Positions 18,115 to 29,148 of a DNA stretch of 64,000 nucleotides are shown piece by piece. The position numbers were made by a program, and so were the translations under genes. Each line of letters begins with the position of its first letter. The stretch's first letter is position 1. The DNA is from Sporosarcina sp. FSL K6-2383 (GTDB lineage: Bacteria > Bacillota > Bacilli > Bacillales_A > Planococcaceae): assembly GCF_038618305.1 (NCBI RefSeq), contig NZ_CP152017.1, forward strand, positions 2,519,501-2,583,500, written 5' to 3'. Below the pieces are notes generated by a model. It searched no databases. It was given only the letters and a program-made list of their open reading frames with translations, and was not told the DNA's origin.

Positions 18115-20400
18115 TTATACAACAGGCTCGTCTGAACCCCATTGTTTCTTCTGTTCATCTGCTTTAATCGGACCTTTTTCCTTCAATTCGCGTTTTTTCA
18201 GATCAAACCAGATTTGAGCTGAAATGAAAATTGAAGAATACGTTCCAGCAAACAATCCGATGAGAAGTGCAATCGAGAATGGTCGGATTGATTCTGCGCC
18301 TAAAAACGTTAATGATACTACAACAAGAATAACCGTTAGCACTGTATTAACAGAACGCCCTAATGTCTGACGTAACGATTTATTAACAATATCTCCCAAC
18401 TCTTCTTCTGTCGCAATATGCTTACGATGGCTAATATTTTCCCGTATCCGGTCAAACGTAACAATCGTGTCATTGATGGAATACCCCACAATCGTTAAGA
18501 CCGCTGCGATGAATGTAACATCGACTTCAAGTCGCAAAATACTAAATACGGCAACCATGAAGAATGCATCATGCAATAGCCCAATAATGGAGGCAACACC
18601 CATACGCCACTCAAAACGGAATGCAACGTATATCACAATTCCTATAGCGGCAAACAACAATGCATACATGGCATTTTTCGCAAGTTCTTTACCAACTGTG
18701 TTGGATACCGTCGAAATGTTCGGTTCAGCACCAAATTCAGCAGCGATACCAGCTTTCAATTTAGTTACTTCTTCTTGCTTGAACTCATCTTTATAACGAA
18801 CAACACCGATATTTTTAGTGTCTCCAGAAATAACAATATCACTAGCTGGATGTTCGACTTTATCTAGGAAAGTTGAAACTTCATCACTTGTTAAAGTATG
18901 ATCTGATAGGATTTCCACACGCGTACCACCTGAGAAGTCAATACCTAGATTCAATTTGAAGATTCCCAACATAACAATACCTGTTGTCAGTAAAACAGCT
19001 GAGATGACGTAAAACTTCCTACGCGTACCTACAAAATCCAAACGGTCGAATTTCGTTGTTAGGTCTAATGTTTCTACTTTTTCTTCTGCAGGATGAATTC
19101 TGTTTTTCGAAATACCGAATAGTCCTGGTTTGCCATCTAGTAGACCACTGTTAACAAGCAGACCGAGCAGTAAGCGCGATCCCCAAACAGCTGTCAAGAA
19201 GCTGGCTAGGATACTAATAATCAACACGACCGCAAACCCTTTGACCGAGCTTGTCCCAAATATAAAGAGGACAACTGCTGCAATCATTGTCGTAATATTA
19301 GCATCAAGAATCGCAGTGAAAGCAGATTTCGCCCCCGCTGAGAATGATGTCTGAATTGATTTGCCAACACGTAATTCCTCTCGAATCCGTTCATACGTCA
19401 GGATATTGGCATCGACGGCCATCCCAACTCCGAGCATTAAGGCTGCAATACCTGGTAGCGTCAGCACACCATTGATAAGTGTAAAGACGAGCAAAATGAT
19501 ATAAATATAAATGGATAAAGTAATAACTGCTACAAGCCCTGGCAGACGGTAGTAGACAATCATAAAGACAAATATAAGCGCAATACCGATAATCCCTGCA
19601 AAGATTGTCTTGTTCAGTGCTTGCTCACCAAATTGCGCACCGACTGAAGTCGAATAGACTTCTTCAAGATGAACAGGTAATGCACCCGCATTCAAAATAC
19701 CTGAAAGTTCTTTTGTTTCCTTCGTCGTAAATGACCCGTTAATTTCTACGTTAGAGGAAGCAATTGTTCGTTCTACGGTAGGAGCTGAAACAATTTTCCG
19801 ATCCTTTTCCGGCTTCAAAATTTCTGTTGCATAAGAATCTTCACCTTCAACAAAATCGAGCCAAATTACGAGTAAATTTTGACCCGTACCAACGCCCCTA
19901 TTTTTAATCTCCGTCGTTACTTCACCAAATTTATTCGCATCTTTCATTTCAAGCGTAACGACAGGGTTATTGTTTTCACCAAAGCCGCCCTTCGCTTTAC
20001 CTTCTTTCAAATCATCTCCATCCAATAGGAGTTTGTCATCGACATCCCTAAATGTTAGATCCGCCTGAGTCGATAATAATTCACGGGCTGAGTCTTGGTC
20101 TTCTACACCCGCAAGCTGTACACGGATCCGATTATTGGATTCAATTTGAATATTTGGCTCACTGACACCGAGAACGTCCACCCGGCTTCTAAGCGCATCT
20201 GCCGTATCGGCAACAACTGATTCTGTTATTTTTGTACCACCAGCTTTTAATTCTTGAACTTCATAAAGAACTTCAAAGCCTCCTTGTAAATCGAGACCAA
20301 GTTTGACATTGTTCAATATCGGACTAGTAGTTGTTCCAATCGTCCCAGCAAATAGGACGAGTAGTAATAGGAACGCAACGATCCGTCCTCTTCTTTTCAT
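18115..20400 (-). CDS. secDF: Protein translocase subunit SecDF (fused)
   Basis: A membrane-embedded RND-type motor that uses proton flow to help the Sec channel release exported proteins. SecD and SecF are fused in one 761-residue chain, as in Bacillus. The SecD half starts with one TM helix and the KLGLDLQGGFEV motif, then the large P1 extracellular domain (about 50-260) and five TM helices. The SecF half starts near residue 455 with LGIDFSGGTRVEI and ends with a second helix block containing GYSINDTIVTFDRIREN. The start is ATG after a GGGGGAAA-type site. It is probably a single gene with its own terminator. Confidence 0.96.
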   Translation of the reverse strand: MKRRGRIVAFLLLLVLFAGTIGTTTSPILNNVKLGLDLQGGFEVLYEVQELKAGGTKITESVVADTADALRSRVDVLGVSEPNIQIESNNRIRVQLAGVEDQDSARELLSTQADLTFRDVDDKLLLDGDDLKEGKAKGGFGENNNPVVTLEMKDANKFGEVTTEIKNRGVGTGQNLLVIWLDFVEGEDSYATEILKPEKDRKIVSAPTVERTIASSNVEINGSFTTKETKELSGILNAGALPVHLEEVYSTSVGAQFGEQALNKTIFAGIIGIALIFVFMIVYYRLPGLVAVITLSIYIYIILLVFTLINGVLTLPGIAALMLGVGMAVDANILTYERIREELRVGKSIQTSFSAGAKSAFTAILDANITTMIAAVVLFIFGTSSVKGFAVVLIISILASFLTAVWGSRLLLGLLVNSGLLDGKPGLFGISKNRIHPAEEKVETLDLTTKFDRLDFVGTRRKFYVISAVLLTTGIVMLGIFKLNLGIDFSGGTRVEILSDHTLTSDEVSTFLDKVEHPASDIVISGDTKNIGVVRYKDEFKQEEVTKLKAGIAAEFGAEPNISTVSNTVGKELAKNAMYALLFAAIGIVIYVAFRFEWRMGVASIIGLLHDAFFMVAVFSILRLEVDVTFIAAVLTIVGYSINDTIVTFDRIRENISHRKHIATEEELGDIVNKSLRQTLGRSVNTVLTVILVVVSLTFLGAESIRPFSIALLIGLFAGTYSSIFISAQIWFDLKKRELKEKGPIKADEQKKQWGSDEPVV

Positions 20401-20657
20401 AATCCAGTTTCCCCCTCTTTATGTGGAGCCGTACGGCAATCCTTATGTACGTACTCCGAGCACAACGCTTTCAAATCAATTACGCCTCGGCGTAATTGCG
20501 TCCAGATTTTGAATTACGCCGCAGCGTAATTAACTCCTTTCAAAATCTGTGACATCCGCCGGAGGCATTAACTTGCTTCGACTGAAGCAAGTTAAAACAC
20601 AATATGTACATTATGAAACACGACCACCTATGTGTCAAATGGTCGGGTATTAGTATA
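20401..20657. repeat. Gene-free spacer with nested inverted repeats and one copy of a 39-bp dispersed repeat
   Basis: No gene is visible between comN and secDF. The 39-bp segment 20476-20514 matches 54724-54762 at 38 positions. It begins with a palindrome (AATTACGCC/GGCGTAATT). It overlaps a larger structure in which CAGATTTTGA pairs with TCAAAATCTG around a second TTACGCYG-type hairpin. A further 12-bp perfect hairpin (20568-20579 with 20584-20595) follows. These could be RNA structures in the comN-secDF transcript or a mobile repeat; no promoter for secDF is obvious. Confidence 0.7.
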
Positions 20658-20981
20658 TCATATCTCTTCGTTTGATTGGGCAGGAGCTAATAACGTTCTG
20701 AATTCTTCATTATCGAGACTCGAGAACCAATTATCGGAGTCTCTTTGTTCTTCAATTTGTGTATACGTCATAAACTGGGCAGGGGTTACCCGCAAAATTT
20801 CATTGACCATTTCATGTATCCGCATTGTTTCGATTTCTTTTTTACGCCATTTTTTTTGGATACAGAACGTCCAAATATCCTCGTTCGTTATTGTCGGGTA
20901 GCCATAAAGATGTAATTCAGTCTTTTTACTTTCAATCACAGGCAACATTTGAGTGAATAACTGTTCATATTGTTGTGTCAT
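20658..20981 (-). CDS. comN: Post-transcriptional regulator ComN
   Basis: A small cytosolic protein of 107 residues belonging to the ComN/YrzD family, which in B. subtilis promotes comEA mRNA accumulation and interacts with DivIVA. The conserved core (VIESKKTELHLYGYPTITNE, then IWTFCIQKKWRKK) is visible. The start ATG 20981 (MTQQYEQLF) follows GAAAGGAATGG. It lies between spoVB (divergent) and secDF, the same neighbourhood as B. subtilis comN. The acidic C-terminal tail is variable. Assignment rests on sequence pattern plus synteny. Confidence 0.85.
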   Translation of the reverse strand: MTQQYEQLFTQMLPVIESKKTELHLYGYPTITNEDIWTFCIQKKWRKKEIETMRIHEMVNEILRVTPAQFMTYTQIEEQRDSDNWFSSLDNEEFRTLLAPAQSNEEI

Positions 20982-21076
20982 TATCCCATTCCTTTCATCA
21001 ACAGTCGTAAGGGCGTACATTTTTGCATACGCTTAGTGTATATGAAATGTCCGGAATTAGGAAGGAGTTGTTTAAC

Positions 21077-22588
21077 TTGTCATCATTTATCCGCGGGACA
21101 GTCGTTCTGATGGTCGCTGTCTTCCTGTCCAAACTTTTGGGATTCGTCTTCCGGATTCAATTCATGCGAATTGCAGGTGAAGAGGCTGTCGGGATTTACA
21201 TGACCGCCTATCCTGCTTTCATTTTTTTCCTTTCCCTTGTCCAACTTGGCGTTCCAATTGCCATTGCTAAAGTCATTGCCGAGCTGGATACCAAGGGAGA
21301 GACGGTCAAACTACCTGCCGTTATGAAAACAGCCAGCTTCATCACCATCTTAACAAGTACGGTATTTATCCCCACCTCGATTTTATTCGTGCCTTATTTA
21401 TCGGAGACACTTCTCGGCAACGCTGCCTCTTCAACCACATTATATGTAGGCATTGCGATTGTCCCAATTGCTGCAATTGGCGGGTTAATTCGCGGGTACT
21501 TTCAAGGGATTGCGCGTATTGAAGAAACGGCATGGTCGCAGCTCATCGAGCAATTTGTACGGATTATCCTTATCACTTGGTTGTTACCATCTCTTCTCAT
21601 CAGTGACAATACCGCTATGAATGCCGCCTACGCAATGGGCATCACCCTGCTGGCAGAACTATTTTCGTTTGTCTACTTAATGTTCAAGTATCAGCAACGG
21701 AAAAAGCGGGTACCGAAAGAACAGCAAAAGACGAAGCGCTACCCGATGGAGCCCTTGCTTGCTATCGCACTACCCTCTTCCGGTAGCCGGTTATTTGGAA
21801 CGTTTACTTGGTTTTTGGAACCGATTATTTTTCTTCGTGCCTTAGCTATGTCGGGAGTAACCGCCATCGCTGCCACATCCCTTTACGGTATCATCTCTGG
21901 CGTGCTCATTCCATTGCTGCTGTTTCCATCCTTTATCCCTTATGCCTTGTCTGTCGTCCTTGTACCAGCTGTCAGCGGCGCAGCTGCTTCGGAAAATAAA
22001 GGGAAGTTACGAGAACGAATTCACTTATCGCTTCGATTATCGGCATTGACAGGGGCTTTTGCAGCGGCAGTTTTCTATGTCCACGGACAGGCATTGGCCG
22101 AAAAACTGTTTCATGTGACCGAAGGGGCAGATTTTATGACCTTACTTGCCCCCATTTTTTTCTTTTATTACATTCAAAGCCCTCTCTACTCAATTTTACA
22201 AGCGACAGGAGATGCCAAAGCAGGGATGATGAACTCCGTCTATGGCGGCATCGCTAAGCTTGGCGTCATGTTTATCCTCGCCTCGCAGCCGGGGTTACAA
22301 GTGACAGGCGCCGTCCTAGCTATCGGCTTTGGCGTACTTATCACGTCATTCCTTCATATAGCGACACTGCGTAAAAATAAAGCGACAGCAACCGGCTTCA
22401 CGATGTTCGCCATGCCTTACGCATCCTTCATCATGACCGCCATCATGCGTCCGATTTTCATCCCTATTGGTAATGTCGGACTTATCATGGAATGCATCAT
22501 CACTGCATTATTTCTACTTGCCGTTCTTATTTTGACGGGGCAAGTGAAAAAAAATGACTTCATGCAATTTAAAAAACTTATCAGGTGA
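21077..22588 (+). CDS. spoVB: Stage V sporulation protein B, MATE/MurJ-like polysaccharide-lipid transporter
   Basis: A polytopic membrane protein of the MOP flippase superfamily (503 residues, about 14 TM helices) needed for spore cortex formation, probably moving a lipid-linked peptidoglycan intermediate. Family stretches include RGYFQGIARIEETAWSQLIE and the SpoVB-specific SSGSRLFGTFTWFLEPI followed by FPSFIPYALSVVLVPAVS. The TTG start at 21077 (MSSFIRGTVVLM) is preceded by AAGGAG with 9-base spacing; upstream in-frame ATGs lack a site. It is divergent from comN and ends 3 bp before the convergent DUF421 gene. Confidence 0.93.
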   Translation: MSSFIRGTVVLMVAVFLSKLLGFVFRIQFMRIAGEEAVGIYMTAYPAFIFFLSLVQLGVPIAIAKVIAELDTKGETVKLPAVMKTASFITILTSTVFIPTSILFVPYLSETLLGNAASSTTLYVGIAIVPIAAIGGLIRGYFQGIARIEETAWSQLIEQFVRIILITWLLPSLLISDNTAMNAAYAMGITLLAELFSFVYLMFKYQQRKKRVPKEQQKTKRYPMEPLLAIALPSSGSRLFGTFTWFLEPIIFLRALAMSGVTAIAATSLYGIISGVLIPLLLFPSFIPYALSVVLVPAVSGAAASENKGKLRERIHLSLRLSALTGAFAAAVFYVHGQALAEKLFHVTEGADFMTLLAPIFFFYYIQSPLYSILQATGDAKAGMMNSVYGGIAKLGVMFILASQPGLQVTGAVLAIGFGVLITSFLHIATLRKNKATATGFTMFAMPYASFIMTAIMRPIFIPIGNVGLIMECIITALFLLAVLILTGQVKKNDFMQFKKLIR

Positions 22589-22591
22589 CGT

Positions 22592-23233
22592 TTATTGAAA
22601 TTTCTCTTTCAACTGATACTTCAACTCTCCATTTTCAAATGTACAATAAAAGATCTGTTGCACATCACTAATTCCTTGGTTTTTCAGTTCCTTTTCAAGC
22701 CATTCAGCTGTTTGACCGATTAACCCTAGATGCTTAAGTTGGATCACACCATCTGAAACTAGTGCAAGCACGGGCTGTATATCATCATGTTTGAATACAG
22801 ATAAGTTCCCTGATGGTTCTAAATATGCAAAAGAAACTTCATGGACCGAACCAATTTGTTGCTCACGTAGCTGCTGAAATAGATCATCCAAATTGTAGCG
22901 CTGTTTCCGCATCTCGTGCTCCACTATTTGACCATGCCGAATAATAATAGTCGGCTCACCATCTACAGTATTCCTAAACCTTTTACTTTTTAATGAAATA
23001 AAAGATGATAATAATTGAATGGCCAATAAAATAAGCATCGGAACAATCGATTGCAGCAGTTCCTTATCAGGGGAATCGAGTGCAAATGCTGCCACTTCAG
23101 CCATAATAACAAATACAACAATATCGATGACTCCGAGCTCTCCAACTTCCCGTTTCCCCATAATTCGCAAGATAATGACGATGAGGATATATAATAATAT
23201 AGTTCTATAGCCAATAACAAATAAGTCGTGCAT
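22592..23233 (-). CDS. DUF421 (YetF/YrbG-like) membrane protein
   Basis: 213 residues: three N-terminal TM helices (about 5-25, 32-50 and 58-77) and a cytosolic two-part DUF421 domain (DGEPTIIIRHGQIVEHEMRKQ, then LDDLFQQLREQQIGSVHEVSFAYLEP). The GKREVGELGVIDIVVFVI stretch is typical of the family. Family members in Bacillus include YetF and YrbG; some affect spore germination or membrane properties, but no reaction is known. The start follows GGGGAGGA. It is convergent with spoVB with only 3 bp between the stops. Confidence 0.88.
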   Translation of the reverse strand: MHDLFVIGYRTILLYILIVIILRIMGKREVGELGVIDIVVFVIMAEVAAFALDSPDKELLQSIVPMLILLAIQLLSSFISLKSKRFRNTVDGEPTIIIRHGQIVEHEMRKQRYNLDDLFQQLREQQIGSVHEVSFAYLEPSGNLSVFKHDDIQPVLALVSDGVIQLKHLGLIGQTAEWLEKELKNQGISDVQQIFYCTFENGELKYQLKEKFQ

Positions 23234-23301
23234 AACAATCCTCCCCTTTTTATAAAGGATGCCCTTTACACTTCAGCTTGTATACACGATAGATATAGAA
23301 A

Positions 23302-23352
23302 AAGAGGTAACTGTCTAGACGGAAAATTTCCCAATCTAGCCAATTGCCTCTT
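23302..23352 (-). terminator. Terminator downstream of yajC
   Basis: An imperfect long stem (AAGAGG 23302-23307 with CCTCTT 23347-23352, plus an inner CTAGA/TCTAG block) is followed by a T-rich minus-strand tail. It closes the queA-tgt-yajC unit. Confidence 0.65.
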
Positions 23353-23359
23353 GTTGTTC

Positions 23360-23632
23360 TTATAGACCCGCTTTTGAATCTGTTACACGTCCAACTGCTT
23401 GTCTATCGAATTGCAGTGTAGTACCTTCTGAAACTTTAAGGAATACCGACGAATCATCAACAGCATCGATTGTTCCGTGAATTCCACCAATTGTAATGAC
23501 ATAATCCCCGCGTTTTAAATCGCTTTGCATCTGCTTCGTCGCTTTCTGTCTCTTTTGCGCCGGCCTGATTAACAAAAACCACATAACCGCGAACATTGCC
23601 ACAAACGGCAATAATCCTGCTAAACCTTCCAT
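23360..23632 (-). CDS. yajC: Preprotein translocase subunit YajC
   Basis: A small Sec-associated membrane protein of 90 residues: one TM helix (about 5-24, ending WFLLIRPAQKRQK) and a cytosolic beta domain (LKRGDYVITIGGIHGTIDAV) typical of YajC. It associates with SecDF in the translocase. It sits directly after tgt (40 bp), the standard queA-tgt-yajC arrangement, with GAAAGGGGGA upstream of the ATG. Confidence 0.94.
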   Translation of the reverse strand: MEGLAGLLPFVAMFAVMWFLLIRPAQKRQKATKQMQSDLKRGDYVITIGGIHGTIDAVDDSSVFLKVSEGTTLQFDRQAVGRVTDSKAGL

Positions 23633-23672
23633 TATTTCATCCCCCTTTCAACCATTATTCATTATACAAGAT

Positions 23673-25864
<2,192 letters not shown>

Positions 25865-25908
25865 CGTCTATAAAATCTCCCTTTATTCTAAAATTAAAAG
25901 TCCTGAGG

Positions 25909-25964
25909 CCTACAGGATATAGGTTATGCAGATGTTGCGACAAGAAGTCGCGCACTTAGACTGC
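25909..25964. repeat. ACAGGAT-type double hairpin between ruvB and queA
   Basis: The first hairpin is CCTACAGGATATAGG (25909-25923). The second, GCGAC-AAGAA-GTCGC (25937-25951), is enclosed by TGCAG/CTGC (25927-25931, 25961-25964). The spacing and order match 54773-54829 while the stem sequences differ, as expected for a conserved structure. Confidence 0.7.
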
Positions 25965-25968
25965 TTCC

Positions 25969-26973
25969 TTAGACTTCCTCCGGAACTGAGTAACCAAAAT
26001 GCTCGTACGCCAACCTCGTCGCTACTCGTCCGCGAGGCGTCCGTTGGATAAAACCAATCTGTAACAAATACGGCTCATAAACATCCTCAATCGTCACAGA
26101 TTCCTCACCGATACTTGCAGAGATTGTATCGATACCAACAGGTCCGCCACGAAAGCGCTCAATCATGCCCGTCAACAATTTATGATCAATATGATCTAAC
26201 CCATGCGAATCGACTTGTAACATTTCAAGTGCTTGCTGCGCTGTTGTTTCGGTAATATTGCCGTTACCTCTCACTTGAGCATAGTCACGTACACGGCGCA
26301 GCAGCCGATTGGCAATACGCGGGGTGCCACGAGAACGACGCGCAATTTCCACGGCTGCCCGCTCGTCAATCGCCACTTCAAAAAGACCTGCACTGCGAAC
26401 AACAATTTCCTTCAATGGCTCTACTTCATAAAATTCAAGACGTAGCGGTACGCCAAATCGATCGCGCAAAGGCGCCGATAAAGCCCCGGCACGTGTCGTC
26501 GCACCAATTAGCGTAAAGGGAGGTAAGTCCAAGCGAATCGATCGTGCAGAAGGTCCTTTGCCCACAACAATATCGAGACAAAAATCTTCCATTGCAGGAT
26601 ACAACACCTCTTCAATTGCACGATTCAGCCTGTGTATCTCATCTATAAATAAAACATCTCCTGGTTCAAGCGACGAAACGACCGCCGCCAAATCACCTGG
26701 GCGTTCAATTGCTGGACCACTTGTCATCCGGATATTAACATTCATTTCATTGGCAATGACACTAGCCAGCGTCGTCTTCCCAAGCCCAGGAGGTCCATAC
26801 AACAACACGTGATCCAAACTCTCACTACGACCTCTTGCTGCCTCGATAAAAACACCTAGATTATCCTTCACTTTTTCCTGCCCAATATACTGGCTGAGAA
26901 ACTGTGGCCTAAGTGATTGTTCAAAACGCTCATCAAAATTAGAAACTTCTCCTGAAATGACCCGTTCTTCCAT
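25969..26973 (-). CDS. ruvB: Holliday junction branch migration ATPase RuvB
   Basis: An AAA+ hexameric motor that drives Holliday junction migration with RuvA. 334 residues. Walker [12 protein letters not shown] (about 60-70), Walker [11 protein letters not shown], sensor-1 [18 protein letters not shown] with the arginine finger, and the C-terminal winged helix ([20 protein letters not shown]). It follows ruvA by 30 bp. Confidence 0.97.
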   Translation of the reverse strand: MEERVISGEVSNFDERFEQSLRPQFLSQYIGQEKVKDNLGVFIEAARGRSESLDHVLLYGPPGLGKTTLASVIANEMNVNIRMTSGPAIERPGDLAAVVSSLEPGDVLFIDEIHRLNRAIEEVLYPAMEDFCLDIVVGKGPSARSIRLDLPPFTLIGATTRAGALSAPLRDRFGVPLRLEFYEVEPLKEIVVRSAGLFEVAIDERAAVEIARRSRGTPRIANRLLRRVRDYAQVRGNGNITETTAQQALEMLQVDSHGLDHIDHKLLTGMIERFRGGPVGIDTISASIGEESVTIEDVYEPYLLQIGFIQRTPRGRVATRLAYEHFGYSVPEEV

Positions 26974-27003
26974 CGTCGGCCCCCCTCTCTAGCTTAGCCT
27001 TCC

Positions 27004-27606
27004 TTACTGTTTCAACAATAACTTCAATGCCAATTTCATATATCCTTCTGTATCATGCTCTTCTTTTTCCAACTTCGGCTTCACCTTTGTTAGCTCACGT
27101 TGTGAATAGCCAAGTGCTTCCAGCGCCAATATCGCTTCATCTAACGCACCGTTCTCCGCCATCGTCAGTAACGTCACATCATCATCCGGCATATCAATTT
27201 CACTGAATAGATCATGCAGCTTCCCCTTTAAATCGAGAATCATCTGACGTGCGGTCTTTTTTCCAACACCCGGGAACTGAACTAAAAATGTCTCGTCTTC
27301 CCGTTCAATCGCTCCAATCACTTGCGAAGGAATACCACTCGCAAGAATAGCCAAAGCACCCTTCGGACCTATTCCAGAAACGGTAATTAGCTTTTTAAAC
27401 AATTCGCGCTGCTCCAATGACTTAAAACCCAGTAATAGCTGGATATCTTCACGGACATGCAAATAAGTATACACTTGCTGAATATCCTCTGTCTTATGGA
27501 ACGCATAAGGATTCGGTGTCATAATTAGCCAACCAATCCCACCCTGCTCCAGCGTAATATACTCCGGCGTCACACGCGTAATCTGCCCTTTTATGTAGTC
27601 GTACAT
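27004..27606 (-). CDS. ruvA: Holliday junction DNA helicase subunit RuvA
   Basis: A tetrameric Holliday-junction-binding protein, 200 residues. N-terminal OB fold (MYDYIKGQITRVTPEYITLE), central helix-hairpin-helix motifs (LITVSGIGPKGALAIL and FPGVGKKTARQMILDLKGKL) and a C-terminal RuvB-binding domain (EAILALEALGYSQRE). It is the first gene of the ruvAB-queA-tgt-yajC run; no bofC or csbX lies next to it as they do in B. subtilis. Confidence 0.97.
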   Translation of the reverse strand: MYDYIKGQITRVTPEYITLEQGGIGWLIMTPNPYAFHKTEDIQQVYTYLHVREDIQLLLGFKSLEQRELFKKLITVSGIGPKGALAILASGIPSQVIGAIEREDETFLVQFPGVGKKTARQMILDLKGKLHDLFSEIDMPDDDVTLLTMAENGALDEAILALEALGYSQRELTKVKPKLEKEEHDTEGYMKLALKLLLKQ

Positions 27607-27684
27607 TTATATCTGCCCCCTATATGGTCAGAACTGATTATACCATACGAACGCATTTTCTACATTCTAGAATCACAATCAAGG

Positions 27685-28920
27685 TCAAACTGGGATTGTA
27701 ATCAGAAAAGTCGTCCCTTTCCCAACTATACTCTCCACATCTATTTTCCCCTTTACATTGCTAATCGTATTGTAAACCATCAACATCCCAAGGCCAGTTC
27801 CTTCTTTTTTTGTAGAGTAATAGGGTTTTCCCAACTGCGAAATTTCTTCACTGGTCATACCAATCCCATTATCTTCAATTTTTATAACAATATTTTTATT
27901 GTGTTCCGCAACATCAATTGACAGCGTCCCTCCGTTGTCTTTCATCGCTTCTATACCATTTTTAAATAAATTGATGAAACACTGCCTCATTTGATTTTCA
28001 TCATATTTTTTCTTCAATGAATTCGTAAAACAAACTTGTATGCCGACTTGATTCATCTTGGAATAGGGTCTCATAATATTTTCTACATACATTATTTCAT
28101 CTTTTAAATTAGCATAAACCATATTTGCCGATTGTGGTTTTGAGAAAGTCAAAAAGTCGCTAACAATTTTTTCTGCTCGCTCCAATTCTTTTAACGAAAA
28201 CTCGATATAACTCTTGTCTTCAGAGGTCATTGTTTTTGACTCCTGTAAAAGTTGTAAAAACCCATTTGTGACAGTCAGTGGATTTCTTATTTCATGAGCA
28301 ATACTTGCTGACAAATCACTAATATCTTTCAGTCTTTCCGATTGAAAATAAAGGTCTCGGGTTTTCACATTAGAGATAACCTTCTCTATTAAAGACATAA
28401 TAATGCAAACCACGATAATATGGATGACAAATGCATAGACAGTCAATGTCCAAAACTCGCTTGTTAAATCGGAATAATTAAAGCACAATGTAAAGAAATA
28501 AAATGCGGTCACAAGAAAAGTGACACCTACCGCATATAGAATTCTATTTTTCGCACTTTGCTGCATAAATCTCTTACTCAATAGTGGTACGACAATAAAA
28601 ATAACCGTCGAGAACATAAGTGATTGATAAATCCCTTCTCCACCTATAAAAAAACGGTAACTATTGAGAACGAGATAAAGAGGCAATACCATTTTGTAAC
28701 TACCAAAAAGTGCAACAATAATAAATGGAATATATCTTAAATCAAATATAAACCCCAATTCCAATGTAAACGGGAAGGCCATACAAAATATAAGAGCGAT
28801 AGATGCAAGGAGAATAAGTATATATTTATTACTTTTCGTTAATTTATTTTCAAAAAACATGACAGCTATTAAAACTGGAAAAAGTAAAAATAGTACATTT
28901 AAAAGCAATGTTTCAATCAA
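27685..28920 (-). CDS. Membrane sensor histidine kinase, KinB-like (5TM receptor type)
   Basis: A 411-residue integral membrane kinase. About six TM helices fill residues 1-185 in the style of the 5TMR-LYT sensor domain found in KinB. The kinase core follows: H-box ASIAHEIRNPLTVTNGF (phospho-acceptor His about 211), N-box INLFKNGIEAM, G1 EDNGIGM and G2 YYSTKKEGTGLGM. No response regulator is adjacent, as expected for a phosphorelay kinase acting through Spo0F and Spo0B. Spo0B is encoded about 6 kb away, but a sporulation role is inferred. TTG start at 28920 with GGAAGG upstream. Its location between ruvA and yebC differs from kinB in B. subtilis. Confidence 0.82.
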   Translation of the reverse strand: MIETLLLNVLFLLFPVLIAVMFFENKLTKSNKYILILLASIALIFCMAFPFTLELGFIFDLRYIPFIIVALFGSYKMVLPLYLVLNSYRFFIGGEGIYQSLMFSTVIFIVVPLLSKRFMQQSAKNRILYAVGVTFLVTAFYFFTLCFNYSDLTSEFWTLTVYAFVIHIIVVCIIMSLIEKVISNVKTRDLYFQSERLKDISDLSASIAHEIRNPLTVTNGFLQLLQESKTMTSEDKSYIEFSLKELERAEKIVSDFLTFSKPQSANMVYANLKDEIMYVENIMRPYSKMNQVGIQVCFTNSLKKKYDENQMRQCFINLFKNGIEAMKDNGGTLSIDVAEHNKNIVIKIEDNGIGMTSEEISQLGKPYYSTKKEGTGLGMLMVYNTISNVKGKIDVESIVGKGTTFLITIPV

Positions 28921-29148
28921 GCCAAACTTCCTTCCTATGACACTTCGTGCACAATCAATATGTGCAACACCCTTTAGAATTGTACACTATTTATCAATGC
29001 AAGATGTAACTTTCTCATTTTTTATCCGCCAAGGTCTACGTCATCCATCCAAGTCTTCTAGCTGACGAAAGATAAATACCCATCCACCGTAAGAATATTA
29101 GCCATTCTCACTCAGTGGATGAGTATTTGTATGAAACCTATTCTACTG
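28921..29148. other. Spacer between yebC and the KinB-like kinase gene
   Basis: It contains the yebC terminator. On the minus strand there is a possible -10 TACAAT for the kinase, without a well-spaced -35. The inverted-like GTGCACAAT/ATGTGCAAC pair just upstream of the kinase start could be an operator but is imperfect. No gene is seen. Confidence 0.5.
29075..29127 (-). terminator. Terminator downstream of yebC
   Basis: AATACCCATCCAC (29075-29087) pairs with GTGGATGAGTATT (29115-29127) with one mismatch. On the minus strand TTTATCTTT follows. Confidence 0.65.
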
